From: Leuctra nigra
Lineage: Eukaryota; Arthropoda; Insecta; Plecoptera; Leuctridae
Length of the DNA: 64,000 nucleotides
Direction: 5' to 3'
NCBI GenBank assembly: GCA_934045905.1
Contig: OW203770.1
Location: 29,211,259-29,275,258, forward strand
The notes beneath the pieces were generated by a model, which ran no database searches, was not told where the DNA came from, and saw only the letters and a list, made by a program, of their open reading frames with translations. Of the stretch, positions 1-13,896 are shown one piece after another (the stretch's first letter is position 1; each line of letters opens with the position of its first letter). Made by a program: the position numbers and the translations under genes.

Positions 1-3000
1 GGACTTCAAGGGGTTGGACAGCATCATCACGAAGTGTCTCCACAATGATTGCCAGATGATATGAAGGACGGAAATGGACGGAAATTATGAAATGAGACTT
101 ATGCAACCCGCGCTACTCTGCTGTGTTGCGGGCTGCGGACTTCAAGGGGTTGGACAGCATCATCACGAAGTGTCTCCACAATGATTGCCAGATGAAATGA
201 AGGACGGAAATGGACGGAAATGATGAAATGAGACTTATGCAACCCGCGCTACTCTGCTGTGTTGCGGGCTGCGGACTTCAAGGGGTTGGACAGCATCATC
301 ATGAAGTGTCTCCACAATGATTGCCAGATGAAATGAAGGACGGAAATGGACGGAAATTATGAAATGAGACTTATGCAACCCGCGCTACTCTGCTGTGTTG
401 CGGGCTGCGGACTTCAAGGGGTTGGACAGCATCATCACGAAGTGTCTCCACAATGATTGCCAGATGAAATGAAGGACGGAAATGGACGGAAATGATGAAA
501 TGAGACTTATGCAACCCGCGCTACTCTGCTGTGTTGCGGGCTGCGGACTTCAAGGGGTTGGACAGCATCATCACGAAGTGTCTCCACAATGATTGCCAGA
601 TGAAATGAACGACGGAAATGGACGGAAATGATGAAATGAGACTTATGCAACCCGCGCTACTCTGCTGTGTTGCGGGCTGCGGACTTCAAGGGGTTGGACA
701 GCATCATCACGAAGTGTCTCCACAATGATTGCCAGATGAAATGAACGACGGAAATGGACGGAAATGATGAAATGAGACTTATGCAACCCGCGCTACTCTG
801 CTGTGTTGCGGGCTGCGGACTTCAAGGGGTTGGACAGCATCATCACGAAGTGTCTCCACAATGATTGCCAGATGAAATGAAGGACGGAAATGGACGGAAA
901 TGATGAAATGAGACTTATGCAACCCGCGCTACTCTGCTGTGTTGCGGGCTGCGGACTTCAAGGGGTTGGACAGCATCATCACGAAGTGTCTCCACAATGA
1001 TTGCCAGATGAAATGAAGGACGGAAATGGACGGAAATGATGAAATGAGACTTATGCAACCCGCGCTACTCTGCTGTGTTGCGGGCTGCGGACTTCAAGGG
1101 GTTGGACAGCATCATCATGAAGTGTCTCCACAATGATTGCCAGATGAAATGAAGGACAGAAATGGACGGAAATGATGAAATGAGACTTATGCAACCCGCG
1201 CTACTCTGCTGTGTTGCGGGCTGCGGACTTCAAGGGGTTGGACAGCATCATCACGAAGTGTCTCCACAATGATTGCCAGATGAAATGAAGGACAGAAATG
1301 GACGGAAATGATGAAATGAGACTTATGCAACCCGCGCTACTCTGCTGTGTTGCGGGCTGCGGACTTCAAGGGGTTGGACAGCATCATCACGAAGTGTCTC
1401 CACAATGATTGCCAGATGAAATGAAGGACGGAAATGGACGGAAATGATGAAATGAGACTTATGCAACCCGCGCTACTCTGCTGTGTTGCGGGCTGCGGAC
1501 TTCAAGGGGTTGGACAGCATCATCACGAAGTGTCTCCACAATGATTGCCAGATGAAATGAAGGACGGAAATGGACGGAAATGATGAAATGAGACTTATGC
1601 AACCCGCGCTACTCTGCTGTGTTGCGGGCTGCGGACTTCAAGGGGTTGGACAGCATCATCACGAAGTGTCTCCACAATGATTGCCAGATGAAATGAAGGA
1701 CGGAAATGGACGGAAATGATGAAATGAGACTTATGCAACCCGCGCTACTCTGCTGTGTTGCGGGCTGCGGACTTCAAGGGGTTGGACAGCATCATCATGA
1801 AGTGTCTCCACAATGATTGCCAGATGAAATGAAGGACGGAAATGGACGGAAATGATGAAATGAGACTTATGCAACCCGCGCTACTCTGCTGTGTTGCGGG
1901 CTGCGGACTTCAAGGGGTTGGACAGCATCATCGCGAAGTGTCTCCACAATGATTGCCAGATGAAATGAAGGACGGAAATGGACGGAAATGATGAAATGAG
2001 ACTTATGCAACCCGCGCTACTCTGCTGTGTTGCGGGCTGCGGACTTCAAGGGGTTGGACAGCATCATCACGAAGTGTCTCCACAATGATTGCCAGATGAA
2101 ATGAAGGACGGAAATGGACGGAAATGATGAAATGAGACTTATGCAACCCGCGCTACTCTGCTGTGTTGCGGGCTGCGGACTTCAAGGGGTTGGACAGCAT
2201 CATCACGAAGTGTCTCCACAATGATTGCCAGATGAAATGAAGGACGGAAATGGACGGAAATGATGAAATGAGACTTATGCAACACGCGCTACTCTGCTGT
2301 GTTGCGGGCTGCGGACTTCAAGGGGTTGGACAGCATCATCACGAAGTGTCTCCACAATGATTGCCAGATGAAATGAAGGACGGAAATGGACGGAAATGAT
2401 GAAATGAGACTTATGCAACCCGCGCTACTCTGCTGTGTTGCGGGCTGCGGACTTCAAGGGGTTGGACAGCATCATCACGAAGTGTCTCCACAATGATTGC
2501 CAGATGAAATGAAGGACGGAAATGGACGGAAATGATGAAATGAGACTTATGCAACCCGCGCTACTCTGCTGTGTTGCGGGCTGCGGACTTCAAGGGGTTG
2601 GACAGCATCATCACGAAGTGTCTCCACAATGATTGCCAGATGAAATGAAGGACGGAAATGGACGGAAATGATGAAATGAGACTTATGCAACACGCGCTAC
2701 TCTGCTGTGTTGCGGGCTGCGGACTTCAAGGGGTTGGACAGCATCATCACGAAGTGTCTCCACAATGATTGCCAGATGAAATGAACGACGGAAATGGACG
2801 GAAATTATGAAATGAGACTTATGCAACCCGCGCTACTCTGCTGTGTTGCGGGCTGCGGACTTCAAGGGGTTGGACAGCATCATCACGAAGTGTCTCCACA
2901 ATGATTGCCAGATGAAATGAAGGACGGAAATGGACGGAAATGATGAAATGAGACTTATGCAACCCGCGCTACTCTGCTGTGTTGCGGGCTGCGGACTTCA

Positions 3001-6000
3001 AGGGGTTGGACAGCATCATCACGAAGTGTCTCCACAATGATTGCCAGATGATATGAAGGACGGAAATGGACGGAAATGATGAAATGAGACTTATGCAACC
3101 CGCGCTACTCTGCTGTGTTGCGGGCTGCGGACTTCAAGGGGTTGGACAGCATCATCACGAAGTGTCTCCACAATGATTGCCAGATGAAATGAAGGACGGA
3201 AATGGACGGAAATGATGAAATGAGACTTATGCAACCCGCGCTACTCTGCTGTGTTGCGGGCTGCGGACTTCAAGGGGTTGGACAGCATCATCACGAAGTG
3301 TCTCCACAATGATTGCCAGATGAAATGAAGGACGGAAATGGACGGAAATGATGAAATGAGACTTATGCAACACGCGCTACTCTGCTGTGTTGCGGGCTGC
3401 GGACTTCAAGGGGTTGGACAGCATCATCACGAAGTGTCTCCACAATGATTGCCAGATGAAATGAAGGACGGAAATGGACGGAAATGATGAAATGAGACTT
3501 ATGCAACCCGCGCTACCATGCTGTGTTGCGGGCTGCGGACTTCAAGGGGTTGGACAGCATCATCACGAAGTGTCTCCACAATGATTGCCAGATGAAATGA
3601 AGGACGGAAATGGACGGAAATGATGAAATGAGACTTATGCAACCCGCGCTACCATGCTGTGTTGCGGGCTGCGGACTTCAAGGGGTTGGACAGCATCATC
3701 ACGAAGTGTCTCCACAATGATTGCCAGATGAAATGAAGGACAGAAATGGACGGAAATGATGAAATGAGACTTATGCAACCCGCGCTACCATGCTGTGTTG
3801 CGGGCTGCGGACTTCAAGGGGTTGGACAGCATCATCACGAAGTGTCTCCACAATGATTGCCAGATGAAATGAAGGACGGAAATGGACGGAAATGATGAAA
3901 TGAGACTTATGCAACCCGCGCTACCATGCTGTGTTGCGGGCTGCGGACTTCAAGGGGTTGGACAGCATCATCACGAAGTGTCTCCACAATGATTGCCAGA
4001 TGAAATGAAGGACAGAAATGGACGGAAATGATGAAATGAGACTTATGCAACCCGCGCTACCATGCTGTGTTGCGGGCTGCGGACTTCAAGGGGTTGGACA
4101 GCATCATCACGAAGTGTCTCCACAATGATTGCCAGATGAAATGAAGGACGGAAATGGACGGAAATGATGAAATGAGACTTATGCAACCCGCGCTACCATG
4201 CTGTGTTGCGGGCTGCGGACTTCAAGGGGTTGGACAGCATCATCACGAAGTGTCTCCACAATGATTGCCAGATGAAATGAAGGACAGAAATGGACGGAAA
4301 TGATGAAATGAGACTTATGCAACCCGCGCTACTCTGCTGTGTTGCGGGCTGCGGACTTCAAGGGGTTGGACAGCATCATCACGAAGTGTCTCCACAATGA
4401 TTGCCAGATGAAATGAAGGACGGAAATGGACGGAAATGATGAAATGAGACTTATGCAACCCGCGCTACTCTGCTGTGTTGCGGGCTGCGGACTTCAAGGG
4501 GTTGGACAGCATCATCACGAAGTGTCTCCACAATGATTGCCAGATGAAATGAAGGACGGAAATGGACGGAAATGATGAAATGAGACTTATGCAACCCGCG
4601 CTACTCTGCTGTGTTGCGGGCTGCGGACTTCAAGGGGTTGGACAGCATCATCACGAAGTGTCTCCACAATGATTGCCAGATGAAATGAAGGACGGAAATG
4701 GACGGAAATGATGAAATGAGACTTATGCAACCCGCGCTACTCTGCTGTGTTGCGGGCTGCGGACTTCAAGGGGTTGGACAGCATCATCACGAAGTGTCTC
4801 CACAATGATTGCCAGATGAAATGAAGGACGGAAATGGACGGAAATGATGAAATGAGACTTATGCAACCCGCGCTACTCTGCTGTGTTGCGGGCTGCGGAC
4901 TTCAAGGGGTTGGACAGCATCATCACGAAGTGTCTCCACAATGATTGCCAGATGAAATGAAGGACGGAAATGGACGGAAATGATGAAATGAGACTTATGC
5001 AACCCGCGCTACTCTGCTGTGTTGCGGGCTGCGGACTTCAAGGGGTTGGACAGCATCATCACGAAGTGTCTCCACAATGATTGCCAGATGAAATGAAGGA
5101 CGGAAATGGACGGAAATGATGAAATGAGACTTATGCAACCCGCGCTACTCTGCTGTGTTGCGGGCTGCGGACTTCAAGGGGTTGGACAGCATCATCGCGA
5201 AGTGTCTCCACAATGATTGCCAGATGAAATGAAGGACGGAAATGGACGGAAATGATGAAATGAGACTTATGCAACCCGCGCTACTCTGCTGTGTTGCGGG
5301 CTGCGGACTTCAAGGGGTTGGACAGCATCATCACGAAGTGTCTCCACAATGATTGCCAGATGAAATGAAGGACGGAAATGGACGGAAATGATGAAATGAG
5401 ACTTATGCAACCCGCGCTACTCTGCTGTGTTGCGGGCTGCGGACTTCAAGGGGTTGGACAGCATCATCACGAAGTGTCTCCACAATGATTGCCAGATGAA
5501 ATGAAGGACGGAAATGGACGGAAATGATGAAATGAGACTTATGCAACCCGCGCTACTCTGCTGTGTTGCGGGCTGCGGACTTCAAGGGGTTGGACAGCAT
5601 CATCACGAAGTGTCTCCACAATGATTGCCAGATGAAATGAAGGACGGAAATGGACGGAAATGATGAAATGAGACTTATGCAACCCGCGCTACTCTGCTGT
5701 GTTGCGGGCTGCGGACTTCAAGGGGTTGGACAGCATCATCACGAAGTGTCTCCACAATGATTGCCAGATGAAATGAAGGACGGAAATGGACGGAAATGAT
5801 GAAATGAGACTTATGCAACCCGCGCTACTCTGCTGTGTTGCGGGCTGCGGACTTCAAGGGGTTGGACAGCATCATCACGAAGTGTCTCCACAATGATTGC
5901 CAGATGAAATGAACGACGGAAATGGACGGAAATGATGAAATGAGACTTATGCAACCCGCGCTACTCTGCTGTGTTGCGGGCTGCGGACTTCAAGGGGTTG

Positions 6001-6327
6001 GACAGCATCATCACGAAGTGTCTCCACAATGATTGCCAGATGAAATGAAGGACGGAAATGGACGGAAATGATGAAATGAGACTTATGCAACCCGCGCTAC
6101 TCTGCTGTGTTGCGGGCTGCGGACTTCAAGGGGTTGGACAGCATCATCATGAAGTGTCTCCACAATGATTGCCAGATGAAATGAACGACGGAAATGGACG
6201 GAAATGATGAAATGAGACTTATGCAACCCGCGCTACTCTGCTGTGTTGCGGGCTGCGGACTTCAAGGGGTTGGACAGCATCATCACGAAGTGTCTCCACA
6301 ATGATTGCCAGATGAAATGAATGACGG
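1..6327. repeat. 136-bp tandem satellite, 46 full units plus a partial one
   Basis: The unit starts at GGACTTCAAGGGG and recurs exactly every 136 bp: units begin at 1, 137, 273 and so on to 6257, and 46 x 136 = 6256, so there is no net insertion or deletion. Variation is limited to a few recurring substitutions (AAGGACGG/AACGACGG, GACGG/GACAG, CACGAAG/CATGAAG, CCCGCG/CACGCG, ACTCTG/ACCATG). Each unit has a short inverted pair, GCAAC...GTTGC, extended to GCAACAC/GTGTTGC in the CACGCG variant. 136 is not a multiple of 3 and no long ORF exists, so this is not coding. The array is cut by the left window edge and breaks down near 6327. It could be pericentromeric, telomere-proximal or an interstitial satellite. 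Confidence 0.97.
3401..4352. repeat. Higher-order block within the 136-bp satellite
   Basis: Six consecutive units starting at 3401 carry ACCATG where all other units read ACTCTG. From 3537 the units also alternate GACGGAAATGG / GACAGAAATGG for three cycles, a 272-bp dimeric higher-order period. This is the signature of recent unequal exchange or local amplification of a dimer. Confidence 0.8.
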
Positions 6328-8066
6328 TGGACTGGAGGTGGTTGTGGCCTAGTAGCAGTGTTTCATGTCACTTGATTTCATTCGTCGCTATAAGCCTAGT
6401 TGCAGAACAATACAACAATTTAACTATAGAATAGAAATTTTCTACGTATTTCCTGTGTTTAAATTGTAATAGTTTCTGAATAATGGATTTTTAATTTATT
6501 CCATTATTTCGAAATTTATTTTGGATAAGGGTTGCAAAATACATCAAACGAATACCAATTTGAAAACATTTTCAAGGTCACCGTGTCAGCTTCACCTTGC
6601 CAGACTTGACACTTCATACTTTGTCTTCTTTTCAATCGTTTGTCTCCATCTTCTCGCACCACTTCTTTGTCTCTACTTCTTTCCATTTTCTCCTCTCTTT
6701 TCTACATCCCTTTTGATTCGATAATTTCATCTCTCTTATCTCATGTAATTTCCCAATCCAATGCTCTTCTTGAAATCCTTGTCACCCATCATCATTACTC
6801 TTCTAAACATTAACATCTTTTCCAATCTCATAATTTAATTGAACTAATTACTTATACATAACTCCCAATTTTGTATTTATTTTACTACTGCTATTTAACT
6901 TAAAAATAGATAATGATGGATTGGTTTGATTGATTCATATTCAAACTGAAATGTAACCAAATATTTGCCAAATAATAATTTTCTCGAGTAGTTTGGTGCA
7001 GAGGTGAGAAAATGGAAGACCAAAAGAGAGTACATGTGGGTATCTGCAGGGCGATTGTATAACTTTCTTAGCCGAGATAATGGATCGTTATCTATACCAA
7101 TTGATGAAAGTAAACTATTAATATCATTGTTTACCATTTGAACTGTGTAAAAGCTACGAGGATATGAAATATGATCACATTATTTATCTCAGGAAGTTGA
7201 CTTTACGCACTTTGAATTGCTTTACCTTCTGATAGGCTAAATTACTTTCATAAATTGGTATCGATAACGATCCATTCGTTATCAAAATATTCTCGGCAAA
7301 GAAGTTATACAATCGCACTGCTGGGACGTAAAGGTTGAAAGCACTTGTTTATCAGACTTCTCATACAAGACATCTCATTTCGTGAGTTTTTGTTGCATTC
7401 TGTGTTCTCTCTTTCGGTTTCTTTTCAGTTTGTGTTTCAAAACATACATTTTCTGAAAATATCTGAAAATTAACAAACGGAAAAAAACATTTTTACAATC
7501 ACAATAGGTGTAATGCAATGGGGGTCCTAAGACGTATTGCCCCGCGTAAATGTTGAATTTCCCAAATGGCGCATTCCACATAAGATAATAATATGCATTA
7601 TATTCCCCTCGACCCTAATTTTATTCAGAAATGTCACTAAAAGTGAAAAACATTGCTTTCTCTATTAGTAGTTCTCACATTTCGAAATACATCTGTGTCA
7701 TTGTAAAAACAATTTGTATTAGTTTCACGTTATATTAACTAATTTTTCACAATTTGTATGTATTTTAGAATTATTCTTTTCATGGGTAATAGAAAACATT
7801 AATTTTTGACCGCAGGCTCGGACAAGGGTACAAAAGAAAAAAAACAATGCAAGAATCATCACACATTCGTCTCTTTAGATTTGTGCAACAAATTTATTCA
7901 CAACTTTAATAGTTTTACAAAATATTTGTATACTAATGGTTAAACATAGTATAAGATAAAAGTCTTGTCAGATACAATAATACGTCGGGGACTTGTCAGA
8001 GGCAAGAATAACACAGTACGCAGAACCAAGAGTTTCCATGGCAACAGTAGCGTGGTCCGTGAGGAT
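6328..8066. other. Non-coding spacer between the two tandem arrays
   Basis: AT-rich DNA with no supported gene. Short frames at 6521-6724, 6895-7137 and 7375-7581 lack motifs and look random. The stretch holds one inverted repeat (7046-7322, listed separately). The open frame that runs into the minisatellite at 7965 starts with TTG, not ATG. Confidence 0.6.
7046..7322. repeat. Imperfect inverted repeat, MITE-like
   Basis: The left arm at about 7046-7113 (GCGATTGTATAAC ... ATGGATCGTTATC) is repeated in reverse complement at about 7240-7322 (GATAACGATCCAT ... GTTATACAATCGC). Arms are about 70-80 bp with several mismatches around a spacer of about 125 bp. No target-site duplication was found, so the element type is open. 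Confidence 0.65.
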
Positions 8067-11000
8067 CAGAGCTCATTGCAATGTTCCCTAGTTACACGCA
8101 ACAAACATCAGAGCTCATTGCAATGTTCCCTAGTTACACGCAACAAACATCAGAGCTCATTGCAATGTTCCCTAGTTACACGATACAAACATCAGAGCTC
8201 ATTGCAATGTTCCCTAGTTACACGATACAAACATCAGAGCTCATTGCAATGTTCCCTAATTACACGATACAAACATCAGAGCTCATTGCAATGTTCCCTA
8301 GTTACACGATACAAACATCAGAGCTCATTGCAATGTTCCCTAGTTACACGATACAAACATCAGAGCTCATTGCAATGTTCCCTAGTTACACGATACAAAC
8401 ATCAGAGCTCATTGCAATGTTCCCTAGTTACACGCAACAAACATCAGAGCTCATTGCAATGTTCCCTAGTTACACGATACAAACATCAGAGCTCATTGCA
8501 ATGTTCCCTAGTAACACGATACAAACATCAGAGCTCATTGCAATGTTCCCTAGTTACACGATACAAACATCAGAGCTCATTGCAATGTTCCCTAGTTACA
8601 CGATACAAACATCAGAGCTCATTGCAATGTTCCCTAGTTACACGATACAAACATCAGAGCTCATTGCAATGTTCCCTAGTTACACGATACAAACATCAGA
8701 GCTCATTGCAATGTGCTAGTTACACGCAACAAACATCAGAGCTCATTGCAATGTTCCCTAGTTACACGATACAAACATCAGAGCTCATTGCAATGTTCCC
8801 TAGTTACACGATACAAACATCAGAGCTCATTGCAATGTTCCCTAGTTACACGATACAAACATCAGAGCTCATTGCAATGTTCCCTAGTTACACGATACAA
8901 ACATCAGAGCTCATTGCAATGTGCTAGTTACACGCAACAAACATCAGAGCTCATTGCAATGTTCCCTAGTTACACGATACAAACATCAGAGCTCATTGCA
9001 ATGTTCCCTAATTACACGATACAAACATCAGAGCTCATTGCAATGTTCCCTAGTTACACGATACAAACATCAGAGCTCATTGCAATGTTCCCTAGTTACA
9101 CGATACAAACATCAGAGCTCATTGCAATGTTCCCTAATTACACGATACAAACATCAGAGCTCATTGCAATGTTCCCTAGTTACACGATACAAACATCAGA
9201 GCTCATTGCAATGTTCCCTTGTTACACGATACAAACATCAGAGCTCATTGCAATGTTCCCTAGTTACACGATACAAACATCAGAGCTCATTGCAATGTTC
9301 CCTAGTTACACGCAACAAACATCAGAGCTCATTGCAATGTTCCCTAGTTACACGATACAAACATCAGAGCTCATTGCAATGTTCCCTAGTTACACGATAC
9401 AAACATCAGAGCTCATTGCAATGTTCCCTAGTTTCACGATACAAACATCAGAGCTCATTGCAATGTTCCCTAGTTACACGATACAAACATCAGAGCTCAT
9501 TGCAATGTTCCCTAATTACACGATACAAACATCAGAGCTCATTGCAATGTTCCCTAGTTACACGATACAAACATCAGAGCTCATTGCAATGTTCCCTAGT
9601 TACACGATACAAACATCAGAGCTCATTGCAATGTTCCCTAGTTACACGATACAAACATCAGAACTCATTGCAATGTTCCCTAGTTACACGATACAAACAT
9701 CAGAGCTCATTGCAATGTTCCCTAGTTACACGATACAAACATCAGAGCTCATTGCAATGTTCCCTTGTTACACGATACAAACATCAGAGCTCATTGCAAT
9801 GTTCCCTAGTTACACGATACAAACATCAGAGCTCATTGCAATGTTCCCTAGTTACACGATACAAACATCAGAGCTCATTGCAATGTTCCCTAGTTACACG
9901 ATACAAACATCAGAGCTCATTGCAATGTTCCCTAGTTACACGATACAAACATCAGAGCTCATTGCAATGTTCCCTAGTTACACGCAACAAACATCAGAGC
10001 TCATTGCAATGTTCCCTAGTTACACGATACAAACATCAGAGCTCATTGCAATGTTCCCTAGTTACACGATACAAACATCAGAGCTCATTGCAATGTTCCC
10101 TAGTTACACGATACAAACATCAGAGCTCATTGCAATGTTCCCTAGTTACACGATACAAACATCAGAGCTCATTGCAATGTTCCCTAGTTACACGATACAA
10201 ACATCAGAGCTCATTGCAATGTTCCCTAGTTACACGATACAAACATCAGAGCTCATTGCAATGTTCCCTAGTTACACGATACAAACATCAGAGCTCATTG
10301 CAATGTTCCCTAGTTACACGATACAAACATCAGAGCTCATTGCAATGTTCCCTAGTTACACGATACAAACATCAGAGCTCATTGCAATGTTCCCTAGTTA
10401 CACGCAACAAACATCAGAGCTCATTGCAATGTTCCCTAGTTACACGCAACAAACATCAGAGCTCATTGCAATGTTCCCTAGTTACACGATACAAACATCA
10501 GAGCTCATTGCAATGTTCCCTAGTTACACGATACAAACATCAGAGCTCATTGCAATGTTCCCTAGTTACACGATACAAACATCAGAGCTCATTGCAATGT
10601 TCCCTAGTTACACGATACAAACATCAGAGCTCATTGCAATGTTCCCTAGTTACACGATACAAACATCAGAGCTCATTGCAATGTTCCCTAGTTACACGAT
10701 ACAAACATCAGAGCTCATTGCAATGTTCCCTAGTTACACGATACAAACATCAGAGCTCATTGCAATGTTCCCTAGTTACACGATACAAACATCAGAGCTC
10801 ATTGCAATGTTCCCTAGTTACACGATACAAACATCAGAGCTCATTGCAATGTTCCCTAGTTACACGATACAAACATCAGAGCTCATTGCAATGTTCCCTA
10901 GTTACACGATACAAACATCAGAGCTCATTGCAATGTTCCCTAGTTACACGATACAAACATCAGAGCTCATTGCAATGTTCCCTAGTTACACGATACAAAC

Positions 11001-13430
11001 ATCAGAGCTCATTGCAATGTTCCCTAGTTACACGATACAAACATCAGAGCTCATTGCAATGTTCCCTAGTTACACGATACAAACATCAGAGCTCATTGCA
11101 ATGTTCCCTAGTTACACGATACAAACATCAGAGCTCATTGCAATGTTCCCTAGTTACACGATACAAACATCAGAGCTCATTGCAATGTTCCCTAATTACA
11201 CGATACAAACATCAGAGCTCATTGCAATGTTCCCTAGTTACACGATACAAACATCAGAGCTCATTGCAATGTTCCCTAGTTACACGATACAAACATCAGA
11301 GCTCATTGCAATGTTCCCTAGTTACACGATACAAACATCAGAGCTCATTGCAATGTTCCCTAGTTACACGATACAAACATCAGAGCTCATTGCAATGTTC
11401 CCTTGTTACACGATACAAACATCAGAGCTCATTGCAATGTTCCCTAGTTACACGATACAAACATCAGAGCTCATTGCAATGTTCCCTAGTTACACGCAAC
11501 AAACATCAGAGCTCATTGCAATGTTCCCTAGTTACACGATACAAACATCAGAGCTCATTGCAATGTTCCCTAGTTACACGATACAAACATCAGAGCTCAT
11601 TGCAATGTTCCCTAGTTACACGATACAAACATCAGAGCTCATTGCAATGTTCCCTAGTTACACGATACAAACATCAGAGCTCATTGCAATGTTCCCTAGT
11701 TACACGATACAAACATCAGAGCTCATTGCAATGTTCCCTAGTTACACGATACAAACATCAGAGCTCATTGCAATGTTCCCTAGTTACACGATACAAACAT
11801 CAGAGCTCATTGCAATGTTCCCTAGTTACACGATACAAACATCAGAGCTCATTGCAATGTTCCCTAGTTACACGCAACAAACATCAGAGCTCATTGCAAT
11901 GTTCCCTAGTTACACGCAACAAACATCAGAGCTCATTGCAATGTTCCCTAGTTACACGATACAAACATCAGAGCTCATTGCAATGTTCCCTAGTTACACG
12001 ATACAAACATCAGAGCTCATTGCAATGTTCCCTAGTTACACGATACAAACATCAGAGCTCATTGCAATGTTCCCTAGTTACACGATACAAACATCAGAGC
12101 TCATTGCAATGTTCCCTAGTTACACGATACAAACATCAGAGCTCATTGCAATGTTCCCTAGTTACACGATACAAACATCAGAGCTCATTGCAATGTTCCC
12201 TAATTACACGATACAAACATCAGAGCTCATTGCAATGTTCCCTAGTTACACGATACAAACATCAGAGCTCATTGCAATGTTCCCTAGTTACACGATACAA
12301 ACATCAGAGCTCATTGCAATGTGCTAGTTACACGATACAAACATCAGAGCTCATTGCAATGTTCCCTAGTTACACGCAACAAACATCAGAGCTCATTGCA
12401 ATGTTCCCTAGTTACACGATACAAACATCAGAGCTCATTGCAATGTTCCCTAGTTACACGATACAAACATCAGAGCTCATTGCAATGTTCCCTAGTTACA
12501 CGCAACAAACATCAGAGCTCATTGCAATGTTCCCTAGTTACACGATACAAACATCAGAGCTCATTGCAATGTTCCCTAGTTACACGATACAAACATCAGA
12601 GCTCATTGCAATGTTCCCTAATTACACGATACAAACATCAGAGCTCATTGCAATGTTCCCTAGTTACACGCAACAAACATCAGAGCTCATTGCAATGTTC
12701 CCTAGTTACACGCAACAAACATCAGAGCTCATTGCAATGTTCCCTAGTTACACGATACAAACATCAGAGCTCATTGCAATGTTCCCTAGTTACACGATAC
12801 AAACATCAGAGCTCATTGCAATGTTCCCTAATTACACGATACAAACATCAGAGCTCATTGCAATGTTCCCTAGTTACACGATACAAACATCAGAGCTCAT
12901 TGCAATGTTCCCTAGTTACACGATACAAACATCAGAGCTCATTGCAATGTGCTAGTTACACGATACAAACATCAGAGCTCATTGCAATGTTCCCTAGTTA
13001 CACGCAACAAACATCAGAGCTCATTGCAATGTTCCCTAGTTACACGATACAAACATCAGAGCTCATTGCAATGTTCCCTAGTTACACGATACAAACATCA
13101 GAGCTCATTGCAATGTTCCCTAGTTACACGCAACAAACATCAGAGCTCATTGCAATGTTCCCTAGTTACACGATACAAACATCAGAGCTCATTGCAATGT
13201 TCCCTAGTTACACGATACAAACATCAGAGCTCATTGCAATGTTCCTAGTTACACGATACAAACATCAGAGCTCATTGCAATGTTCCCTAGTTACACGATA
13301 CAAACATCAGAGCTCATTGCAATGTTCCCTAGTTACACGATACAAACATCAGAGATCATTGCAATGTTCCCTAGTTACACGATACAAACATCAGAGCTCA
13401 TTGCAATGTTCCCTAGTTTCACGATACAAA
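8067..13430. repeat. 42-bp minisatellite, 128 copies
   Basis: The unit starts CAGAGCTCATTGCAATG and contains a SacI-type GAGCTC palindrome. From the first unit at 8067 to the last at 13392 there are 127 intervals of 42 bp once four 2-bp deletions (near 8713, 8921, 12321, 12949) and one 1-bp deletion (near 13241) are allowed for. Point variants are few: ATAC/CAAC after ACACG, CTAGT/CTAAT/CTTGT. Because 42 = 3 x 14, two forward frames stay open across hundreds of units (repeats SSLQCSLVTRYKHQ and ELIAMFPSYTIQTS). The third forward frame and all reverse frames have a stop in each unit. The frames begin and end at the small deletions, and I regard them as by-products of unit length rather than genes. 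Confidence 0.97.
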
Positions 13431-13896
13431 CGCAATTGAAACAATATCCTTCTTACTTAATAATTATCACTGTAGTTATAAAAACATCATAAAATTATCA
13501 CAAACATATCATAAAAAAATATTTAAAGCTTAATTTTTCTTAAAAATCCAAAATGATTATAAAAAGCAAGTAAACAAGTAATACATGCATAAAAAGCATC
13601 TCGTACTGCTAAAAAACTGAATGTAAGCGTATATTATCACATGTAATATTCAGACATGATCATCTGAAATAAAATATTTGATTTTACGCTATGCACAGAG
13701 AAGAATTAGATAATTAAGAAGAGTTAAAGCTCAATCTCGGGAGCATTCAATGATATTGTCAATCCGATAACTGGCGTTCTGACGACCATCATCTTTCGAG
13801 ACTTTTCTTCTTATTACATGAAAAGTAGAGAAAACATATCCATTATTAAACAGCTGTGCTAATTCTTATCAATAATGTTCGATCTATCTCTTTTTT
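13431..13896. other. AT-rich 3' flank of the NACHT-ankyrin gene
   Basis: No ORF or repeat structure is recognised in these 466 bp between the minisatellite and the minus-strand gene. This would hold the gene's 3' UTR, or a further 3' exon if the donor-like AAG|GTAAAT near 13911 is used. Confidence 0.5.

Noticed and set aside
1..6327. CRISPR array
   Set aside because: Units are contiguous with no unique spacers and the window is eukaryotic.
7965..13492. Long overlapping open frames (up to 1,344 codons) across the 42-bp repeat
   Set aside because: They follow from a 42-bp unit without stops in two frames. The first begins with TTG and the ends are set by 2-bp deletions; no non-repeat domain is attached.
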